Assembly: GCF_040802235.1 (NCBI RefSeq)
Contig: NC_133158.1
Coordinates: forward strand, 43,156,001 to 43,220,000
From: Manis javanica
Taxonomy: Eukaryota > Chordata > Mammalia > Pholidota > Manidae
DNA length: 64,000 nucleotides
Direction of reading: 5' to 3'
The notes under the pieces are model-generated. The model saw nothing but the letters and a program-made list of their open reading frames with translations. It did no database searches and was not told where the DNA came from. The position numbers were made by a program, and so were the translations under genes. Shown one piece after another: positions 61,501 through 64,000 of the stretch. Numbering within the stretch: position 1 is the stretch's first letter; each line of letters opens with the position of its first letter.

Positions 61501-61665
61501 AAGAGCCTCCAGCACAGAGCTCTTGCCGGAGCTCTGGTCCCCGATGACGGCGATGGCAGGCAGGGCCAGGTCCTGCTCCACGCCCAGGGCCCGCAGGGAG
61601 TCGATGAGGTCGATGCAGGGGCGCACCTTCTCCTCGTACTGGCTACACAGGCTCATCTCATCCCT
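43347..61665 (-). CDS. MX1: MX1, interferon-type dynamin-like GTPase (N-terminal exon outside window)
   Basis: Twelve exons read on the - strand: 61665-61473, 60381-60244, 58018-57864, 57193-57055, 55546-55348, 53171-53093, 51456-51334, 50950-50809, 47822-47664, 45719-45643, 45386-45135 and 43577-43347. They join in frame into 628 codons plus TAA with no internal stop and GT-AG introns. The product is the large GTPase Mx1. Interferon induces it and it assembles into rings that block viral ribonucleoproteins. In visible numbering, the P-loop GDQSSGKS is at 42-49, DLPG at 143-146 and TKPD at 212-215. The stalk follows, including the lysine-rich loop L4 around 510-537, then a GED ending in RRRLAKFPG. 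Human Mx1 has 662 residues, so about 35 N-terminal residues, the promoter and the 5'UTR lie beyond the right edge. The convergent position next to TMPRSS2 supports MX1 rather than MX2. Confidence 0.95.
43578..45134 (-). other. MX1: MX1 intron between the last two coding exons
   Basis: About 1.6 kb. It contains a GT dinucleotide run near 44251-44269 and a MIR-like fragment at 44830-44990. No other exon was recognised. Confidence 0.65.
44830..44990 (+). repeat. MIR-like SINE fragment
   Basis: 'aaggctcagagaggttaggt' followed by 'aacttggccagggtcccaca' is a clear MIR core within an MX1 intron. Confidence 0.55.
45135..45386 (-). CDS. MX1: MX1 exon with loop L4
   Basis: This 252-nt exon (84 codons, visible residues 469-552) contains the stalk segment [12 protein letters not shown], the Lys/Glu-rich start of loop L4 and a variable tail ([16 protein letters not shown]), then [10 protein letters not shown]. 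In human MxA this loop determines recognition of viral nucleoproteins, and an aromatic residue there (Phe561) is critical. A Phe pair is present at the similar place here. It is flanked by CCGTAG and GTGAGC. Confidence 0.95.
45387..45642 (-). other. MX1: Short MX1 intron
   Basis: A 256-base intron with a GTAAAA donor and a CCGTAG acceptor. Nothing else was recognised in it. Confidence 0.75.
45643..45719 (-). CDS. MX1: MX1 exon (77 nt, stalk)
   Basis: The exon encodes [20 protein letters not shown] and the residues up to RTSK, a conserved stalk helix. It starts in the middle of an Asp codon shared with the preceding exon and ends on a codon boundary, which keeps the frame. Confidence 0.94.
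45720..47663 (-). other. MX1: MX1 intron with ERVL-like LTR
   Basis: About 1.9 kb. The part next to the 77-nt exon is AT-rich unique sequence (45720-46480). An LTR-like segment occupies about 47000-47640, ending about 25 bases from the next exon. No exon was recognised. Confidence 0.65.
47000..47640 (+). repeat. ERVL-type LTR remnant
   Basis: 'tgtgttctgtgagctggtcc', 'tgtgggaaccccgatttgca', 'agacttgcactggcgtctga' and 'ctcttgtgggcctgagccct' appear in the order of a familiar ERVL-type LTR, read on the + strand and so antisense to MX1. No internal viral gene was seen. The borders are approximate. Confidence 0.45.
47664..47822 (-). CDS. MX1: MX1 exon (stalk, [11 protein letters not shown])
   Basis: This 159-nt exon carries the highly conserved [17 protein letters not shown] segment and [12 protein letters not shown]. 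It starts within a Gly codon shared with the exon at 50809 and ends one base into an Asp codon. It is flanked by CTGTAG and GTGAGT. Confidence 0.95.
48515..50150 (-). repeat. Old L1 3' half, split by an LTR insertion
   Basis: On the + strand the L1 complement runs 'cgtgcaaccatcaccactaa', 'ttttcaaggtttacccatgt', 'tatggctgaataacattccc'. It then resumes after the insert with 'accacattttgtttatccct', 'cctagtagatgtgacatggg' and 'ggtgagtcaggggtccaatt'. Continuity across the 48880-49258 insert shows that the LTR landed in an existing L1. Confidence 0.6.
48880..49258 (+). repeat. MaLR-type solo LTR inserted in L1
   Basis: 'gatgaattgtgcctccccag', 'tcctatgttggagtcctggc', 'tagggtgggccctcctccag' and 'cagacttccagcctcccgaa' match in order the copy at 61073-61457. 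I take it as an ERVL-MaLR type solo LTR. The family name is uncertain. Confidence 0.5.
50809..50950 (-). CDS. MX1: MX1 exon (stalk, FHKWS)
   Basis: A 142-nt exon with 47 full codons plus one base. It contains [26 protein letters not shown] and IVIERNFKK. It joins in frame to its neighbours at an Asp|Lys boundary and a split Gly codon. Confidence 0.95.
50951..51333 (-). other. MX1: Short MX1 intron
   Basis: A 383-base intron with nothing recognised in it. Confidence 0.75.
51334..51456 (-). CDS. MX1: MX1 exon ([11 protein letters not shown])
   Basis: A 123-nt exon (41 codons) beginning with [15 protein letters not shown] and ending FFLID at a GTGAGT donor. It includes the [12 protein letters not shown] segment typical of Mx proteins. 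The acceptor is CCTCAG. Confidence 0.95.
51457..53092 (-). other. MX1: MX1 intron, no feature recognised
   Basis: About 1.6 kb without a recognised repeat or exon. Open frames here are short and without known domains. Confidence 0.65.
53093..53171 (-). CDS. MX1: MX1 exon (79 nt, DLLEEG)
   Basis: The exon encodes [20 protein letters not shown] and LITHIC. One base completes an Arg codon from the preceding exon, and the exon ends on a codon boundary. It is flanked by TTGCAG and GTAAGC. Confidence 0.95.
53790..54560 (-). repeat. Old L1 3'-end fragment
   Basis: 'ggtaaaatatacatcacatc', 'cattcacactattgtgtaac', 'catccccaccatctgactcc', 'tatctcactcagcttacatt' and 'ttatattctactgtatggat' follow the antisense order of an old L1 3' end. 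It is closely similar in layout to the copy at 56360-56790. Confidence 0.55.
54800..55200 (-). repeat. L1 ORF2-end-like fragment
   Basis: AT-rich sequence with 'ttattctggttccagtacca' followed by 'tgttatttaaattatcatag' resembles the complement of the L1 ORF2 3' part. It ends about 150 bases from the next exon. Confidence 0.4.
55348..55546 (-). CDS. MX1: MX1 exon (G4 motif TKPD)
   Basis: A 199-nt exon starting in a split Gly codon and encoding [34 protein letters not shown] and [14 protein letters not shown] is the guanine-specificity motif of dynamin-like GTPases. It ends NPYF plus two bases of an Arg codon at a GTATGC donor. Confidence 0.96.
55547..57054 (-). other. MX1: MX1 intron with L1 fragment
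   Basis: About 1.5 kb, including an old L1 3'-end fragment at 56360-56790. The first 800 bases next to the TKPD exon are GC-rich unique sequence. Confidence 0.65.
56360..56790 (-). repeat. Old L1 3'-end fragment
   Basis: 'catattcacactgatgtgtg', 'accatcaccaccatccatcc', 'ggcttatttcactcagcatc' and 'agcaggtgtcagaatgtcct' follow the same antisense order as the copy at 53790-54240. It represents an independent insertion or an old duplicate. Confidence 0.55.
57055..57193 (-). CDS. MX1: MX1 exon (GTPase core)
   Basis: A 139-nt exon encoding [20 protein letters not shown], then [20 protein letters not shown] and DGDRTI. These are conserved GTPase-domain segments between G3 and G4. It is flanked by TTACAG and GTAAGA. 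Confidence 0.96.
57194..57863 (-). other. MX1: MX1 intron, no feature recognised
   Basis: 670 bases without a recognised repeat or exon. Confidence 0.7.
57864..58018 (-). CDS. MX1: MX1 exon (G3 motif DLPG)
   Basis: A 155-nt exon encoding [40 protein letters not shown] and [13 protein letters not shown] is the nucleotide-sensing switch II motif. It is flanked by TCTGCAG and GTGAAA. Confidence 0.96.
58019..60243 (-). other. MX1: MX1 intron
   Basis: About 2.2 kb. The part from 58780 to 59340 has an LTR-like feel (a 'ttgtttaaactactg' block, and 'gaggttttgagataggtttg' before 'acacagcaatgactggctga'), but I cannot assign it. The rest is unique AT-rich sequence. Confidence 0.55.
60244..60381 (-). 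CDS. MX1: MX1 exon (switch I region)
   Basis: A 138-nt exon starting in a split Gly codon and encoding [28 protein letters not shown] and SEVEREIN. The Thr in IVTRCP is the switch I threonine required for GTP hydrolysis. It is flanked by TTCTAG and GTATGT. Confidence 0.96.
60382..61472 (-). other. MX1: MX1 intron with LTR at its donor end
   Basis: About 1.1 kb. A MER-like DNA fragment lies near 60440-60620 ('gtagtctcaggaacatgcat'). A MaLR-type LTR at 61073-61457 ends 15 bases from the splice donor of the P-loop exon. Confidence 0.65.
61073..61457 (+). repeat. MaLR-type solo LTR next to an MX1 donor
   Basis: The segment runs from 'tgctatgggctgaattgcat' through 'gtgactgtatttggagatag', 'tgactggcatccttataaaa' and 'cttgatcttggacttccagc' to 'gagctgactaatacag'. 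The last part contains AATAAA at 61387 on the + strand. It shares its order of motifs with the LTR at 48880-49258. It is antisense to MX1, and no internal viral sequence is attached. Confidence 0.5.
61473..61665 (-). CDS. MX1: First visible MX1 coding exon (P-loop)
   Basis: A 193-nt exon opening with R-D-E-M-S and then [38 protein letters not shown] and [14 protein letters not shown]. The P-loop lysine codon is at 61524-61522. An in-frame ATG is at 61656-61654, just before LCSQ. In human Mx1 about 40 residues precede LCSQ and come from an upstream exon, which is not found in the remaining 2.3 kb. It is flanked by TCTCCAG and GTAAGA. Confidence 0.95.
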
Positions 61666-61714
61666 CTGGAGAAAGCAGAATCAGAGAATTCTGTCTTGGC
61701 CTGCAGGTCATGTT

Positions 61715-63365
61715 CCATCAAAGATGGACAACTTCAAATGGCCTAATATTCAGGTTACTGGCATTCCCAAAAAAGAGTGGGAGAGGAACAGGAAAAAAAT
61801 ATTTGAAGAAATAAGAGAACTTCCCCAAACTTGATGAAAACTATTCACCCAAAGATCCAATAAGCAAAATGAACACCAAGCATAAGGAATTTAAAGTAAA
61901 CTACATCAAGGCACATTATAGTCAAAGTGCTCAAAACCTGTGATAAAGATAAAATGTTTAAGGCAGCCAGAGAATGATAAGTTCATATAGAGGAACAAAG
62001 ATGAGATTTGCATCAAATTTCTCATCAGAGGCAATGTAAATGAGAAGACAGTGGAGCAACCTTTTAAAAATACTGAAAAAACACATCAATTAAGAATTCT
62101 ATACCTAGCAAAAATATCCTTTAAAAAAATGAAGGCAAATAAAGACTTTTTTAAACATAAAAATGTGAATGGCTTCATCCCCAGCAGACCTGCACTGCAG
62201 AAAATGTTAAAGAAGTCCTGGCAGAAAGAAAATGATATTGAATGGAAGCTATATCAGAAATGGTAACTATTATATACTTACATATTTTTTTATTACCTAC
62301 ATATCTTTAACTGTTAGATATTTAACTATTGAACAAAAATAACCACAATGTATTGTTGGATTTATGAATAGGTAAAATTAAAATTCATGACAAAAATAGC
62401 ATGAAGGCTGGGAAGGGAGAAATGGAAGCATACTATTTTAAGGTTCTTGTTTAAACATTAAAGAGTATACTATCACTTGAAGGTAGACTTGATAAGTTAA
62501 CGATATATATTATAAATCCTAAAATAGTTACCTTAATAAGCCAAAAATTGAGATAAAATGAAATTATGGAAAATGCTTTGCTAACTCAAAAGAAGGCAGA
62601 AAAAGAGGGAAGGGAGAATGAAAATAGATTGGGCAAACAGAAAACAAATAGCAAAATGATTTTCTCAAACTTAATTGTATTAATTACACAGTAAAATAAA
62701 TGGTCTAAATATTTCTAGGATAGTCAAAATTACTTTGAAAAAGAAGAACAAAGCTGAAGGACTAACATTACATGAAATCAATAATTATTTTAAAGCTGAA
62801 GTGACCAAAACAATGTGACACCAGTGGAAAAAGGAGAAGGGGAAGAATGGCACAGAATACATATTGCAGAAATAAACTGACACATGTATGAATGTGATTT
62901 TTGACAAAAGTGCCAAGAGTATCAGTGGAAGAAGTGCAAGCTTTCAACAAATGGTGGTGGGACAACTGAACATGTAATATGCAAAAAAAAAAAAAAAAGA
63001 GACCTTGTATCTATATGTCATACCATATGCAAAAACAATTAATTCACAATGGGCCATAGACCTAAATGCACAACCTGGAACTACAGAAGTCCTAGAAGAA
63101 AACTGAAGAAAATATTTGTGACTGCGTTAGGTGAGAATTTTTTAGATATGGCCCCAAAAGCACAATCCATAAGAGAACCAGTTAAACAAGACCTCCTCCA
63201 AATTGAAAACATCTGCTGTTTAAAAATGACTGTTAAGAGAATGAAAAGACAAGCCCATCATATGGGTGCAAATGTCTGCAAAGCATATATCTGACAAAGG
63301 ACTTGTATCCATAATATATAAGGAACTCTCAAAATTCAACAACAAGAAAACAAACAACCTGATTA
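61715..63365 (+). mobile_element. Old L1, 5' part and ORF2 3' part with middle deleted
   Basis: The 5' part (61715-62270) reads like L1 ORF1 or leader sequence: 'gagaagacagtggagcaacc', 'agaattctatacctagcaaa' and 'agcagacctgcactgcagaa'. From about 62700 it continues directly into the ORF2 end: 'tttcaacaaatggtggtggg', 'gggccatagacctaaatgca', 'gatatggccccaaaagcaca' and 'ttgtatccataatatataag'. Several kilobases of ORF2 are missing between these. An A-run lies at 62981-62998. The copy lies opposite to MX1 and is inactive. Confidence 0.6.
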
Positions 63366-63514
63366 AGATCATCATTTGAGAAAATAATTTTGTTACCCTT
63401 TTCTTTTTAATTCCTATTTTTGTGTATATTTTATAAAATACATAAATTTTACTAGAATAATTGCCTTATGTCATGATGAGAAGTTATTTGTATTTTGATC
63501 CAGGCAAATCTTTG

Positions 63515-63690
63515 TTATAGGGGACTGTCCTGGGCATTGTAGGAGGTTTAGCAGAATCCCTGGCCTCTGTTCATCCCTCTATTCATTGGTCACCCTGAGA
63601 TGACACCATGTAAATATCTCCAGACACTGCCACATGTTCCAAGAGGTAAAAGTGACTCTGGTCAAGAATTACTGCCTTACAGAACACATG
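63515..63690. repeat. MER5A-like hAT fragment
   Basis: 'gggactgtcctgggcattgt', 'aggaggtttagcagaatccc', 'aaatatctccagacactgcc' and 'acatgttccaagaggtaaaa' match in order a familiar MER5A-type element. Confidence 0.55.
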
Positions 63691-64000
63691 GATACAAAAT
63701 TCCATATATAGGGAACACTGGAAATTTTCTGCAGAGAAAGGGGTGCACACTGACAAAGACTCCCTTGACCAAACTTTAGTGAGGCTCCCTTGAGTCCTTT
63801 TCTCCACGAGGCTTTTCCTAAGCCCAGACTTAGAGAATACTGCTAAGCCAGTTCATCCAGAATTCCCTTACCTTTAACAGCTAATTAAGTTCCTTCCCCA
63901 CTTCTCTTGATCCTAACCAAGTTCCTCTTAGTAATTCTCTTTCCTCTCCCTCACCCTGCCTGCTGACCGCAAATCCCCATTTGTCCTTGTATTCTACCTT

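Larger units (their letters stand above)
61666..64000 (-). other. MX1: MX1 upstream intron (partial)
   Basis: About 2.3 kb up to the window edge. It is filled by an internally deleted L1 (61715-63365) and a MER5-like fragment (63515-63690). The expected N-terminal coding exon of MX1 was searched for on the - strand and not found, so the intron continues past the window. Confidence 0.7.

Noticed and set aside
43347-61665. MX1 as a pseudogene, as in toothed whales where Mx genes are lost
   Set aside because: All twelve visible exons are open, have GT-AG borders and join in consistent phase. The GTPase motifs are intact.
43347-61665. MX2 instead of MX1
   Set aside because: The gene directly converges on TMPRSS2, which is the MX1 position, and its C-terminus and stalk segments match MX1.
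63583-63807. Possible N-terminal MX1 exon on the - strand at the right edge
   Set aside because: The translation does not resemble any Mx N-terminus, and the segment overlaps a MER5-like repeat.

Overview
This is a stretch of nuclear genome from a placental mammal. It contains two spliced protein-coding genes that converge tail to tail. TMPRSS2 is complete on the + strand: exon 1 ends at about 7148 and the last poly(A) signal is at 38700. MX1 is on the - strand: its poly(A) signal is at 42920 and the first visible coding exon ends at 61665. The human locus has the same order and opposed orientation. Interspersed repeats are mammalian (MIR, L2, old L1, hAT and Tigger DNA transposons, MaLR/ERVL-type LTRs). 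No Alu and no carnivore, ruminant, pig or horse type SINE was recognised, so the lineage looks SINE-poor. Some MX1 residues (GRQ after the DLPG region, [14 protein letters not shown]) resemble what I recall of canine Mx1. A laurasiatherian is therefore a reasonable but unproven guess, and I do not name a species.

Layout. Bases 1-7074 are intergenic and repeat-rich (L1 remnants and DNA transposon fragments). A CpG island at about 6200-8700 covers the TMPRSS2 promoter and noncoding exon 1. The ATG is in exon 2 (15332). Twelve further exons follow to the stop at 37300-37302, then a 3'UTR of about 1.4 kb. The intergenic gap of about 4.2 kb holds a Tigger-like DNA transposon. MX1 then runs leftward in twelve visible coding exons (61665 down to 43347). 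Its first coding exon, promoter and 5'UTR lie beyond the right edge. The right edge holds an old, internally deleted L1 and a MER5-like fragment.

Gene products. TMPRSS2 reads as a 492-residue type II transmembrane serine protease: cytoplasmic tail, transmembrane helix, LDLR-A, SRCR and trypsin-like domain, with the catalytic triad, S1 aspartate and R|IVGG activation site all present. MX1 reads as an interferon-type dynamin-like GTPase. Its P-loop, DLPG, TKPD, stalk and GED regions are open through 628 visible codons. The pair is functionally notable because one gene encodes a protease known in other mammals to activate viral glycoproteins and its neighbour encodes an antiviral restriction factor. 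Nothing in the sequence shows that they are co-regulated.

I found no undescribed biological system. The more interesting points are a new glycosylation sequon in the TMPRSS2 protease domain, loss of another in the stem, a divergent Mx loop L4, a basic Mx C-terminus, an LTR ending only 15 bases inside an MX1 splice donor, and two long polypyrimidine tracts in TMPRSS2 introns. All repeat family names were given by eye from memory and have approximate borders.
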